Shown: piece by piece, positions 35,471 through 44,117 of the stretch
Layout of the letters: every line of letters starts with the position of its first letter
Numbering within the stretch: position 1 is the first letter of the stretch
Origin: SPJN01 sp965229935
Lineage (GTDB): Bacteria; Pseudomonadota; Alphaproteobacteria; SPJN01
Reading direction: 5' to 3'
Length of the DNA: 64,000 nt
Assembly (NCBI GenBank): GCA_965229935.1
Contig: CBDDKB010000002.1
Location: forward strand, 1,240,001 to 1,304,000
The notes under the pieces: generated by a model
What the model saw: the letters and a program-made list of their open reading frames with translations, nothing else
Database searches by the model: none
Told to the model about the DNA's origin: nothing
Position numbers and translations under genes: made by a program

Positions 35471-36610
35471 CTAAAAGCCTGACAGGGCCGCGTAGCGATC
35501 CTGATGATAGGTCACATTACCAAAGGTCGCTTCAGCAACACGTGCCCGCTTCATAAAAAAGCCGATTTCCTCTTCATCGGTCATGCCAATCCCGCCATGC
35601 ATCTGAACGCCTTCGCGTGATACAAGGTTTAGAACCTCACACAATTTCGACTTGGCTAGGCTGGCCATCAGGGGGACCGCCGGGCTGTCATTATCGATGG
35701 CGGTCAATGCCTCAGCCACTACAGCCTTTGCCAGCTCAATTTCTGAGAACATGTCTGCGGCGCGATGCTTCAACCCCTGGAATGTTCCGATCAAAACACC
35801 GAACTGCTTACGGGTTTTGAGATATTCCATCGTCCGCTCAAACGCCTCTTCTGCTGACCCCAACATTTCGGCAGCAAGGCCGATCCGCGCGCGGTCAAGC
35901 GTCGGTTCCAGCACATCGATGCCCTTGCCTACTTCACCCAACACGGCGTCTGCGCCAACCGAAACATTGTCAAAACTGATTGACGCTGCGTTGCGGCTAT
36001 CAACCATGTCACGGCGGTCAATGCTGACGCCATCAGCCTTGGCATCAACAAGGAACAGGGTGATACCGTCACGGTCCCCTGCCCCGCCTGAGGTACGCGC
36101 GGCAACGACCAACAGGTCAGCCGCATTACCATCAAGCACAAATGTCTTTTCACCGTTCAGGGTAAAGCCATCCCCAGCAGGTTGCGCGGGCATTGTGATC
36201 TTAACTGGATCATGATGCGGCCCCTCGTCCAGCGCCAACGCGCCGATCAGCTCACCTGCTGCGATCTTAGGTAGGATATCAGCCTTCTGCGCATCACTGC
36301 CGCCAAGCATAACGGCTGTACCAACGGTCAACACAGTTGAAACGAGGGGTGATGCCACAAGCTGGCGCCCGGTTTCTTCAAGAACGACGCCCAGCCCCTG
36401 ATAACCGAAATCAAGGCCGCCATGTTCTTCGGGCAGGATGATCCCCGCCCAGCCCATGCCGGCCATTTCGCGCCACAGGTCGCGGTCAAAGCCTGTCTCA
36501 TCCTTATTGTCACGCAGTGTGCGCAGCGCCTTTACCGGTGTTTTTTCCGTCACGAAATCACGCGCGGAATCTTTGAGGATCTGTTGTTCCTCTGTCAAAA
36601 CCATTGCCAT
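35471..36610 (-). CDS. Acyl-CoA dehydrogenase
   Basis: 379 residues, family-typical. N-terminal helical domain with EEHGGLDFGYQGLGVVLEETGRQL, a middle beta domain (GDGFTLNGEKTFVLDGNAADLLVVAAR, FDNVSVGADAVLG) and C-terminal FAD-binding helices (MEYLKTRKQFGVLIGTFQGLKHRAADM, then MHGGIGMTDEEEIGFFMKRA). It oxidises an acyl-CoA to the enoyl-CoA. It lies 57 bp downstream of another acyl-CoA dehydrogenase; such pairs can form heteromers that act on bulky acyl-CoAs such as steroid side chains, which is a possibility here. Own terminator. Confidence 0.92.
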   Translation of the reverse strand: MAMVLTEEQQILKDSARDFVTEKTPVKALRTLRDNKDETGFDRDLWREMAGMGWAGIILPEEHGGLDFGYQGLGVVLEETGRQLVASPLVSTVLTVGTAVMLGGSDAQKADILPKIAAGELIGALALDEGPHHDPVKITMPAQPAGDGFTLNGEKTFVLDGNAADLLVVAARTSGGAGDRDGITLFLVDAKADGVSIDRRDMVDSRNAASISFDNVSVGADAVLGEVGKGIDVLEPTLDRARIGLAAEMLGSAEEAFERTMEYLKTRKQFGVLIGTFQGLKHRAADMFSEIELAKAVVAEALTAIDNDSPAVPLMASLAKSKLCEVLNLVSREGVQMHGGIGMTDEEEIGFFMKRARVAEATFGNVTYHQDRYAALSGF

Positions 36611-36667
36611 GGTTATTTATCCTTCGTTCGAATGTCTTTTAATTTGGATTGAATTTGAGCAAGCAGA

Positions 36668-37855
36668 TCAATCAGGCAGGCCAAGCACATTTTTGGAAAT
36701 AACATTCAACTGTACTTCCGTTGTGCCCCCTTCGATTGAGTTTGCCTTTGATCGCAACCAACCGCGCGTTGTACTTTTCTCTCGCGTTTCAAAGCCGTCG
36801 CCTGACCAACCAAGTGACTGGTGCCCCATCAATTCCAGCAACAGTTCAAACTTCCGCTTGTTCTGTTCAGTGCCATAATATTTGAACATGGATGATGCCG
36901 CTGATGCGCCCATGCCCGCCTTGGCTTCTTCACGTGCCTTTTTCAGCACCAGCGCAAAGGCGTGATCATTCATTTTGTGTTTGGCAACACGGTTGCGCAG
37001 AACTGGGTCCGCGATCTGATCATTGTGACCACCAACATATGTTTTGGCGACCTGATCAATAGTGACAGACTCACCGCCCTGATTGTTGCCGATTTCAGAA
37101 ATCATATTCCTTTCGTGCTGCAACAATTTCTTGGCAATGGTCCAGCCCTTGTTCAGCTCACCAACCAGCTGGTCCTTGGGCACCACAACATCGTCAAAGA
37201 AAGTTTCACAAAATGCCGACGCACCTGAGATCAACTGAATCGGCTTTGTCGTCACGCCGGGGGTTTCCATGTCAAACAACAGGAAGGAAATACCGGCATG
37301 TTTCACTGACTTGTCAGTACGCACCAAACAGAAAATCCAGTCAGCCTTGTCGGCATAGGAGGTCCAGATTTTTGACCCATTCACCAGCCAATGGTCGCCC
37401 TTATCTTCGGCACTGGTTTGTAGACCGGCAAGGTCAGACCCGGCACCCGGTTCCGAATAACCCTGACACCAGCGGATTTCGCCACGGGCAATAGGCGGCA
37501 GATATTTCAGTTTCTGTTCTTCTGATGCAAATTCCAGCAAAGCCGGGCCAAGCATCCAAATACCAAAACTGTTGAGCGGCGAACGGGCATTAATCCGCCT
37601 CATCTCTTCTTGCAGGATTTTGTTTTCAGCTTTGCTTAGGCCGCCGCCACCATATTCCTTAGGCCATTCAGGAACGGTCCAGCCCTTTGCGCCCATACGA
37701 TCAAGCCACAGTTTCACATCAGGGTTGCTATAGACTGCCTTACGCCCACCCCAGCAGATATCATCCTCGCTTTTCGCGGGTGTACGCATCGATGCCGGGC
37801 AATTCGCCTCCAGCCAGTCGCGCGTTTCGGCGCGGAATTGTTCAAGATCGCTCAT
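36668..37855 (-). CDS. Acyl-CoA dehydrogenase
   Basis: 395 residues from ATG 37855 (MSDLEQFRAETRDWLEANCP), GAGG about 11 bases upstream; the longer in-frame reading to 37924 is not favoured. Motifs: WPKEYGGGGLSKAENKILQEEM, WCQGYSEPGAGSDLAGLQT, VNGSKIWTSYADKADWIF, and near the end the catalytic region SIEGGTTEVQLNVISKNVLGLP. Same strand and probably same transcript as the 379-residue enzyme. A divergent-type TetR gene lies upstream at 38016 on the same strand. Confidence 0.92.
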   Translation of the reverse strand: MSDLEQFRAETRDWLEANCPASMRTPAKSEDDICWGGRKAVYSNPDVKLWLDRMGAKGWTVPEWPKEYGGGGLSKAENKILQEEMRRINARSPLNSFGIWMLGPALLEFASEEQKLKYLPPIARGEIRWCQGYSEPGAGSDLAGLQTSAEDKGDHWLVNGSKIWTSYADKADWIFCLVRTDKSVKHAGISFLLFDMETPGVTTKPIQLISGASAFCETFFDDVVVPKDQLVGELNKGWTIAKKLLQHERNMISEIGNNQGGESVTIDQVAKTYVGGHNDQIADPVLRNRVAKHKMNDHAFALVLKKAREEAKAGMGASAASSMFKYYGTEQNKRKFELLLELMGHQSLGWSGDGFETREKSTTRGWLRSKANSIEGGTTEVQLNVISKNVLGLPD

Positions 37856-38015
37856 CTGGAACGGCCCTCTCTTTTCTATGATTAAACGGTTAGATTCGTT
37901 CTGTGCAATATTTTCGGCCCGCAAACTGACATATTGTCAGAGCGGGGTAAAGACTGATTGCCGCATGGTATTAGAAAAAAGAAGGGAGTCCAGCCCGAAT
38001 AGGTTGAATAGCAAA

Positions 38016-38636
38016 TTACCGGGGTGAAAGGGCGCTCAAAATAAAGTCCAGCACTTGCTCATTCGCAGCAAGCGCCCCTTCATCATCATTCTTTCCAGCA
38101 AAGGTAATCGTGATGCCGTTCCAGCCAGCGATCAAAAGCGATGCTGACACTGTGGCGTCAAACTCGCTGGAAAACTCACCGCTGGCTTGGCCTTCAGCAA
38201 TAATCTCGCGCACCAACACGATCAGGTCCTGCGTTGCACCCTGCGCTTGCTCTTCAAGCGGGCGCACCATCACTTCGCCAAGAAGGTGCTGCATCAAGGC
38301 TGCATGATCGCTCCACAGGTTTATGACGGCCATCCGAACCTGACGCAATTTTTCAGCGGCGGACCCCTCCTGCCCCTGCAACTCAGCCAGTAAACTGTCG
38401 CTCAACCGCACATTCAGTTCATCCAACACGGCTGCTTTGGTCGGGAAGTGCAGAAAAAAGGTGCCGTTTGCAACGTCAGCTTCATCGCAAATTTGCTCAA
38501 TCGTGACAGAATCATAGCCTGATTCAGCAAAAAGCTTCATCGCGGCCTGAAAAATCTTATCGCGTGTTTGCGCTTTCTTGCGCTCACGCCTGCCCATGGG
38601 GCGTTCTGATTCCATTTGGTTTTCCTGACCGGCCAT
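38016..38636 (-). CDS. TetR/AcrR family transcriptional regulator
   Basis: 206 residues from ATG 38636, with AAGGG 8 bases upstream; a longer frame to 38753 would cross the promoter. The helix-turn-helix lies at residues 20-66 (KAQTRDKIFQAAMKLFAESGYDSVTIEQICDEADVANGTFFLHF, recognised as TetR_N). The C-terminal half is all-helical. The two acyl-CoA dehydrogenases downstream suggest a fatty-acid regulator (inference). A spaced repeat ACTATA (38662-38667) ... TATAGT (38690-38695) before the gene could be its operator, but the 22-base spacing is long. Confidence 0.85.
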   Translation of the reverse strand: MAGQENQMESERPMGRRERKKAQTRDKIFQAAMKLFAESGYDSVTIEQICDEADVANGTFFLHFPTKAAVLDELNVRLSDSLLAELQGQEGSAAEKLRQVRMAVINLWSDHAALMQHLLGEVMVRPLEEQAQGATQDLIVLVREIIAEGQASGEFSSEFDATVSASLLIAGWNGITITFAGKNDDEGALAANEQVLDFILSALSPR

Positions 38637-38880
38637 GACAAGACCCTTGTTTCTGCATGCCACTATATCAATATATTTCAGTTCCTTTCTATAGTAGCAG
38701 GCCGCCCTATTTACCACCCCCCATATGCGCGACGAATTGGGCCTGAACCGCATTATGACCCGTCTATTGGGTCATTTCGCCCCTGCTAAATTTCCCATAT
38801 TGCAAAAGTTTAAAATTCAGATAGGTTCCGCGGCCTCGGCGCAATGTCAGTAAAGCCTTTCTACATATTGAAAGGTACAT

Positions 38881-38962
38881 AGGGCGGCGCGTCGGACCCC
38901 GAGACAGGCGGGAGATCGGCTGTTTCGTCCGTGGGGAATCAACCCCACCCCCTTTGGTTTCT
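38881..38962 (+). ncRNA. Structured RNA leader of speD (speF-like motif candidate)
   Basis: Nested stems: CGGAC (38893-38897) with GTCCG (38927-38931), and inside it GAGACAG (38901-38907) with CTGTTTC (38920-38926, one G-U), loop GCGGGAGATCGG. Immediately after, GTGGGG (38931-38936) pairs perfectly with CCCCAC (38943-38948). The shared base at 38931 means the two elements compete slightly. It ends 36 bases before the start codon. Conserved leaders are known before polyamine genes in alphaproteobacteria (speF motif); this may be one, identified from memory only. Confidence 0.5.
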
Positions 38963-38983
38963 GACTTGTTATAGGAGGCTGTA

Positions 38984-39496
38984 ATGGCGCAAGCCGAGCT
39001 TCAAGTAGCGGTTGGATCCGAAGCGGAGGCGGCTAACGCCCGAGCAGAGGTTCGACCGACCCCGACATTGGTGCCGAAAGGCCCCATCGTCACGGATACA
39101 GATTATATCGACCCCGATACCGAGGCCGATCATTTCATCACGCAAGACGGCGTACAATATGCCGGCCATCACCTGATCATCGATCTTTGGCAGTCAAGCC
39201 AGCTAGACGATCTTGAGCATGTGGAGGCAGCCTTGGTGGAAGCAGTTGAAGAAGCAGGCGCAACCTTGCTTCACATTCATCTGCATCACTTTACACCCAA
39301 TGGCGGCATTTCAGGCGTTGCCGTGTTGGCTGAAAGCCATATCAGCATCCATACATGGCCCGAAAAGGGTTATGCGGCATTGGATGTGTTTATGTGTGGC
39401 GATGCCAAACCGATGAAAGCCCTTCCCGTTCTTAAACGCGCATTCACCCCCGGCTCTGTCCAAGTGTCGGAGATGAAGCGCGGCATGATCGGTTAA
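38984..39496 (+). CDS. speD: S-adenosylmethionine decarboxylase
   Basis: 170 residues. The core, from HHLIIDLW, is the bacterial type with cleavage at Glu117-Ser118 (LAESHISIHTWPE) giving the pyruvoyl group; His123 and Cys138 keep the catalytic spacing +5 and +20. It makes decarboxylated SAM for spermidine. The first 55 residues are an extra polar segment compared with the short family type (serine near 63); AGGAGG 5 bases before the ATG supports this start. Convergent with speE. Confidence 0.94.
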   Translation: MAQAELQVAVGSEAEAANARAEVRPTPTLVPKGPIVTDTDYIDPDTEADHFITQDGVQYAGHHLIIDLWQSSQLDDLEHVEAALVEAVEEAGATLLHIHLHHFTPNGGISGVAVLAESHISIHTWPEKGYAALDVFMCGDAKPMKALPVLKRAFTPGSVQVSEMKRGMIG

Positions 39497-39515
39497 TTGA
39501 TCAGCCTACCCTTTA

Positions 39516-40385
39516 TCAAGTGTCAACAAGGCGCTGCATAAAGGCAGGCAGATCAAAGGCAGCGAAATGCAAGTCTGGGGTATAATAATCCGTTGGGATA
39601 GCGGCGTCAGCAAATCGGTCAGCGACTTCACCTTGTCGCGTCCGGTCGCCAAGGCGCACGCCCGCCGTTTTACTGCCCCAGGTCAGCGCCATGAAGCCGC
39701 CCATATAGGTCGGCGTCACAACAAGGTAGGTGCCATTTTCGGCAAACACCTCAGCATGTTGGCGCACCGTATCTGTCAGCTCACCACCCTGAAACAAGGG
39801 CACGCCCGTCTGGAAGACGGCAACCCCTTCATCAGTGAGTGCACGTTTGACCAATTCGTAAAACCGGGTTTCAAACAAGACAGCAGCGGGACCGACCGGA
39901 TCAGGACGATCAGCAATGATCAGGTCATAACGGCCAGCGGCGCTTTCATCTTCAAGGAAGCCAAAGGCGTCGGCAACATGGACGCTCAAACGGGGGTCAT
40001 CAAATGCACCTTTGTGAACGTTTGGAAACAAATCCTTGCACAGTTCAACCACGTCGCCGTCAATATCGACAAGGTCAATTTGCTCAATGCTCTTATGTTT
40101 CAAAAGCTCCTCAGCAATTGCCCCGTCACCGCCGCCAACGATCATCACCCGCTTGACCGTGCCCAACTCACAAACGGGCACATGAGCCAACATCTCGGAA
40201 TAAGTCGCCTCATCCCGCTCTGTTAGTTGGATGATGCCATCAAGAACCAGCACCCGGCCCATCAGCCGGTTGTCAAAAATCTGAACATGCTGAAAGGCGG
40301 ACTTGCGATCGACAATCATGTCGCCTTCGATGTCAAAGGACTGGGTCCAGCCATCATGCAATTGTTCGCTCAAATTGGGGCTCAT
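39516..40385 (-). CDS. speE: Spermidine synthase
   Basis: 289 residues. An N-terminal beta strand domain (RKSAFQHVQIFDNRLMGRVLVLDGIIQLTERDE) and a Rossmann methyltransferase-like fold: MIVGGGDGAIAEELL binds the nucleoside, DLVDIDGDVVELCKDLF follows, and IIADRPDPVGPA holds the two catalytic aspartates (DxxDP). It transfers the aminopropyl group from decarboxylated SAM to putrescine. It faces speD tail-to-tail and is divergent from the ornithine decarboxylase by 45 bp. Confidence 0.95.
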   Translation of the reverse strand: MSPNLSEQLHDGWTQSFDIEGDMIVDRKSAFQHVQIFDNRLMGRVLVLDGIIQLTERDEATYSEMLAHVPVCELGTVKRVMIVGGGDGAIAEELLKHKSIEQIDLVDIDGDVVELCKDLFPNVHKGAFDDPRLSVHVADAFGFLEDESAAGRYDLIIADRPDPVGPAAVLFETRFYELVKRALTDEGVAVFQTGVPLFQGGELTDTVRQHAEVFAENGTYLVVTPTYMGGFMALTWGSKTAGVRLGDRTRQGEVADRFADAAIPTDYYTPDLHFAAFDLPAFMQRLVDT

Positions 40386-40430
40386 ACCGGGTTCCCTTCA
40401 CCTCAACGCGCCATTGCGCTTTCGTGAGTT

Positions 40431-41675
40431 ATGATCATGGCTTATGACCTGATTAATGAAATAGTGACAACAAAAAATGTCACCCAAGAAGTCCGCAGCG
40501 ACAGCACGTCGCCCGCATTGCACATTGTGAACGAGTTGCGGGTCCCTGAGGAGGTACGCGCCTTTGTCGACACAGTCAGCCCAGACAACCCGGCACTGAT
40601 CGTGCAGCAAAGCAAAGTCGAAGCTGCCTATGATGTGCTAACAGATGCCTTAAGCCCTGCAGTTTGTTTTTACGCCGTTAAGGCGAATCCTGCGCCTGCC
40701 GTTCTACGCACATTGGCGGCCAAAGGTTCATGCTTTGACGTGGCCAGCCGTGGCGAGATTGACCTGTGCCTGTCTTTAGGCATAACTGCAGATCGGCTGT
40801 CCTATGGCGCCCCTGTTAAGCGCCCTGCATCTATTGCCTATGCGCATGAAATGGGCATCAGCCTGTTCACAAGCGACTGCGAAGCTGACATTCGCGCCCT
40901 TGCCGCCAATGCACCGGGCGCACGGGTCATGGTGCGCATTGCCGTTGAAAGCGTTGGTGCTGAATGGCCCCTGTCACGCAAATTTGGTTGCCCAACGGAC
41001 CGCGCTGTCACCCTTGCCCGCCTTGCAAAGGATCTGGGGCTTACCCCTGTTGGGATCAGCTTCCATGTTGGCAGTCAGCAAACCAATTTGGACGCATGGG
41101 ACAAGGCATTCGCCCGCGCGCGTAAACTGTTCGACGACGCAGCCGAAAGCGGCATCGACTTTACCCTGCTGAATTTGGGTGGCGGCATGCCCGCAAACTC
41201 AAGCTCGCTCGCGCCGAACATTGCTGCCTATGGGCAAGGCGTGATGGCGCGTCTGTCCGCTCACTTCCCGAATGAGGTTCCGGTTCTGATGTTTGAACCG
41301 GGTCGCGCGATGGTTGCTGACGCAGGCGTAATCGCTGCAACCGTCATTCTTGTGGCAGAGGCTGAGGACCGCGAAGGCGATCATCGCTGGGTCTATCTCG
41401 ATATTGGCCGCTATTCCGGGCTTGCCGAAACATTGGAAGAAGCAATCCGCTATCCGATGATTGTTGATGGCCGCGACGGCGAAACAGTGCCCAGCGTTAT
41501 GGCCGGGCCATCATGTGATTCAACAGATACGCTTTATGAGAAAACACCCTATCCCCTACCTGCTGATATTCAGGCCGGTGACAAGGTGTGGATCATGGCA
41601 GCAGGCGCCTATACCGCCAGCTATTCGTCGGTCAATTTCAACGGGTATGAGCCGCTTGAAACCTTTGTGATCTAG
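40431..41675 (+). CDS. Ornithine/diaminopimelate-type decarboxylase (fold III, ornithine decarboxylase)
   Basis: 414 residues from ATG 40431 (a second ATG 6 bases later is equally possible). PLP-lysine Lys84 is in VCFYAVKANPAPAV; the glycine-rich phosphate loop is LNLGGGMPANS; the cofactor-binding FEPGRAMVADAGV and the catalytic Cys in MAGPSCDSTDTLYEK are ornithine-decarboxylase-like. It makes putrescine. With speD and speE it completes spermidine synthesis in a 2.7 kb cluster with alternating strands rather than one operon. Confidence 0.92.
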   Translation: MIMAYDLINEIVTTKNVTQEVRSDSTSPALHIVNELRVPEEVRAFVDTVSPDNPALIVQQSKVEAAYDVLTDALSPAVCFYAVKANPAPAVLRTLAAKGSCFDVASRGEIDLCLSLGITADRLSYGAPVKRPASIAYAHEMGISLFTSDCEADIRALAANAPGARVMVRIAVESVGAEWPLSRKFGCPTDRAVTLARLAKDLGLTPVGISFHVGSQQTNLDAWDKAFARARKLFDDAAESGIDFTLLNLGGGMPANSSSLAPNIAAYGQGVMARLSAHFPNEVPVLMFEPGRAMVADAGVIAATVILVAEAEDREGDHRWVYLDIGRYSGLAETLEEAIRYPMIVDGRDGETVPSVMAGPSCDSTDTLYEKTPYPLPADIQAGDKVWIMAAGAYTASYSSVNFNGYEPLETFVI

Positions 41676-41689
41676 GCGGGCTGCCTAAA

Positions 41690-42397
41690 TCACTTGCCGA
41701 ATTTATACCCAACCGAGAAGGTCGTGAGCGTATCGGTCTTCTCGGTTCCGGCGGGCACATCTGAATTGTGCTGCAGGTTGAAACCAAGTTTGGCGAACAC
41801 GCCCTTCATAATATCAAACCGCAGCGCGCTGTCTGAAATGGTTGCAATATTTGTGTCGCCGCCTTCAACATTTATGGACTGGGCAAACACAACGCCATCA
41901 TTCAGTACAAATTCACTTGTTAGCGCGAAACGGCCAATCGCTTCGTCTTCATCAAAACCTGCCTGATCTTCTTGATAACGGATGCCGGCGCCGATCTCAG
42001 CCTCAAGAAAGCTGCCTGCCTTGGTGCGGAAGAAGCCTTTACCAACACCAAGCGCGCCACTGGCGCGTTTCCGCACGCCGCCAAATTCATCAAGGGCGCC
42101 ATCGGCAACCGCAAACAAGAACCAGCTGGAATCTAGCTTCAGGTCTGTTTTGAAGGACGCAGCATAGCGTTCGGTTGATTTAACGCTTTGATCTTCAGCA
42201 TAAGCCAGGTCAGCTTTAAACGTATTGCGCCAATTTTGTCCGTCACGCACCAATTTCGATGCGCCGGTCACAGTCGTAACTTCGCTGTTGCCGCTTGAGC
42301 TGCTGGCACCAAGATCGACAGTACCAGACCAGTCACTGGCGGCGGCTGGAAAAGCGGCGGCGCAAAGGATCGAAGCGACAACAAAATTACGGGTCAT
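41690..42397 (-). CDS. DUF481 outer-membrane protein (YdiY-like)
   Basis: 235 residues. Signal peptide 1-20 (cleaved after AAA), then WSGTVDLGASSSSGNSEVTTVTG, the DUF481 opening, and a beta-rich barrel ending in TDTLTTFSVGYKFGK with aromatic-strand pattern. Such proteins are called salt-induced outer-membrane proteins; function is poorly known. It is 14 bp from the ornithine decarboxylase stop (convergent) and 12 bp downstream of the VanZ-like gene. Confidence 0.88.
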   Translation of the reverse strand: MTRNFVVASILCAAAFPAAASDWSGTVDLGASSSSGNSEVTTVTGASKLVRDGQNWRNTFKADLAYAEDQSVKSTERYAASFKTDLKLDSSWFLFAVADGALDEFGGVRKRASGALGVGKGFFRTKAGSFLEAEIGAGIRYQEDQAGFDEDEAIGRFALTSEFVLNDGVVFAQSINVEGGDTNIATISDSALRFDIMKGVFAKLGFNLQHNSDVPAGTEKTDTLTTFSVGYKFGK

Positions 42398-42409
42398 GAC
42401 AAAATAGTC

Positions 42410-42772
42410 CTAATCTAAATCAAATAATTTGCGGCCCAAATGGGCCACGCCGTTACCAAGGATGAGGCCAAACAGGTTCAAACTCATATCAGCAAGGTCA
42501 AAAAATCGGCCCGGTATGACATGCTGCAAACTCTCAGTCCCTACGGCGTAAAGTCCCAGCAGGATCAACCAGGACAATTCCCTTTTTTGAAACGCATTTA
42601 GCGCCAAAAAGGCTAAAGCCGCGTGCACCCCGCAATGAGATGCGGCGGAAATCCAGCTAAACGGCAACGGCACCTGTGCAATCTGTGGCGACAACAGCAA
42701 GTAGGACACAATCATCAAGGCAACCCAAAAGGCCCAGCGCTGGATATTTGGCGAAAGTAAAGTGGCAAACAT
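42410..42772 (-). CDS. VanZ-like small membrane protein
   Basis: 120 residues with four hydrophobic segments and the VanZ-family pattern ESLQHVIPGRFFDLADMSLNLFGLILG (E..Q...PGR.FD..D...N..G) near residues 80-106. The biochemical role of chromosomal VanZ-like proteins is unknown. Same strand as and just before the DUF481 gene. Confidence 0.75.
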   Translation of the reverse strand: MFATLLSPNIQRWAFWVALMIVSYLLLSPQIAQVPLPFSWISAASHCGVHAALAFLALNAFQKRELSWLILLGLYAVGTESLQHVIPGRFFDLADMSLNLFGLILGNGVAHLGRKLFDLD

Positions 42773-42918
42773 GGCTTCGCCCTAACACACTCACCCACCA
42801 ACACCAAATTCTCCTTGGGTTAGGCCCCTTGGATTAGGTATGGGACTGTCGATTGACCTGACCCATCTGTCGCATTACACCTGATGACCTGATTATCGCG
42901 CGTAAGGAACCCCACCCT

Positions 42919-44037
42919 GTGTCAACGCTGGTCCATTTTGTTGAACATTGTGTAGCCGGCATAGACACCTATGTCCGCAGCCTGCTGCGCGCGCAAATCA
43001 ATGATCCCGCATTCGACCGTATCATCATACTGACAGGCGCGGATGACACCGCCCCCTTTGCAGACGAACCTGCCTTATTGGTCGACAAGGTTGAGATTAG
43101 GCACTACCCATTCTCGCGTTCAATACTCGCTCTGCCCCAATCGCTGCTTCATGTTAGGCGCACCTTAAAGGACGTGGATGCAGATGTGATTTTCATGCAC
43201 TGCTCCTATCCCGGCCTGTTGGGACGGCTCAGCAAAATGATGGGCGGCATTCGCGGACAAGTCATCTATAATGCCCATAGTTGGTCATTTGAGCAGGACC
43301 GCGGCGCACTCAAAGATTGGGTCTATGTGCAAATCGAAAAATTTTTGGCCGGACAAACAGACCTTGCCATCAACTGCTCCCATGCCAGCATGTTTTTAGC
43401 CGAAGATCGCGGCGTCCATTTCAGGGATATGCGCGTTATCCAAAACGGCGTGAAAGACCTGGCAACTGCACCAATTACAGCATCCGGGCCCGATGACGGG
43501 CCGCTTAAGCTCGGCTTTATCGGCCGGTTTGATCGACAAAAGGGGTTGGAGCAATTATTGCAGGGCTTCAGCGCCAGTGACCGAGATGATATTGAGCTAA
43601 CGCTGGTTGGTTGGTCCCACCTGAATGATGCGGCAGCAAACAATCCCGCGCTGAATGACCAGCGCATTTCAATCGTCGGCAGAATCCCACCGCTCGAGAT
43701 TGATACCGCCTATCGCAGCTTTGATGCGTTAATCATGCCCAGCCGGTATGAAGGCTTGCCCCTTGTCGCGTTGGAGGCGATGCGCAATGCCTGTCCCCTC
43801 CTGCTGTCTGACCGAACATCTCTGCCCTATTTGGTGGTGCCTGGCTATAATGGTGATGTTTTCAGTTTTAACCATCCACACACATTAACCGCCCTCCTAA
43901 ACAGGCTGGATCGGCCCACACTGAAACGAATGGGTCTGCATGCTCGATCGGTGTATGACGCGACTTACCAAGAAAATATGATGGTCGAAGAAACCAATCG
44001 GCTGATCAAGGAACAGGCCGGAATGGCCAAAAAATAA
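42919..44037 (+). CDS. Glycosyltransferase, family 4 (GT-B fold)
   Basis: 372 residues from a GTG start. The N-terminal half shows FVEHCVAGIDTYVRSLL and MHCSYPGLLGRLSK; the C-terminal half shows LGFIGRFDRQKGLEQLLQGF, IVGRIPPLEIDTAYRSFDALIMPSRYEGLPLVALEAM with the E-x7-E pattern of the GT4 nucleotide-sugar site. It likely adds a sugar to a surface polysaccharide or lipid. No other polysaccharide gene is adjacent, except a GT-C-like gene 12.5 kb away. Confidence 0.88.
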   Translation: MSTLVHFVEHCVAGIDTYVRSLLRAQINDPAFDRIIILTGADDTAPFADEPALLVDKVEIRHYPFSRSILALPQSLLHVRRTLKDVDADVIFMHCSYPGLLGRLSKMMGGIRGQVIYNAHSWSFEQDRGALKDWVYVQIEKFLAGQTDLAINCSHASMFLAEDRGVHFRDMRVIQNGVKDLATAPITASGPDDGPLKLGFIGRFDRQKGLEQLLQGFSASDRDDIELTLVGWSHLNDAAANNPALNDQRISIVGRIPPLEIDTAYRSFDALIMPSRYEGLPLVALEAMRNACPLLLSDRTSLPYLVVPGYNGDVFSFNHPHTLTALLNRLDRPTLKRMGLHARSVYDATYQENMMVEETNRLIKEQAGMAKK

Positions 44038-44117
44038 ATCGCTTGAATATGCGCTGATCTATTGCTTGCATAGCGCACCATTATTAATCATGACAAATTA
44101 TCAAAAGGATTTGTAAA

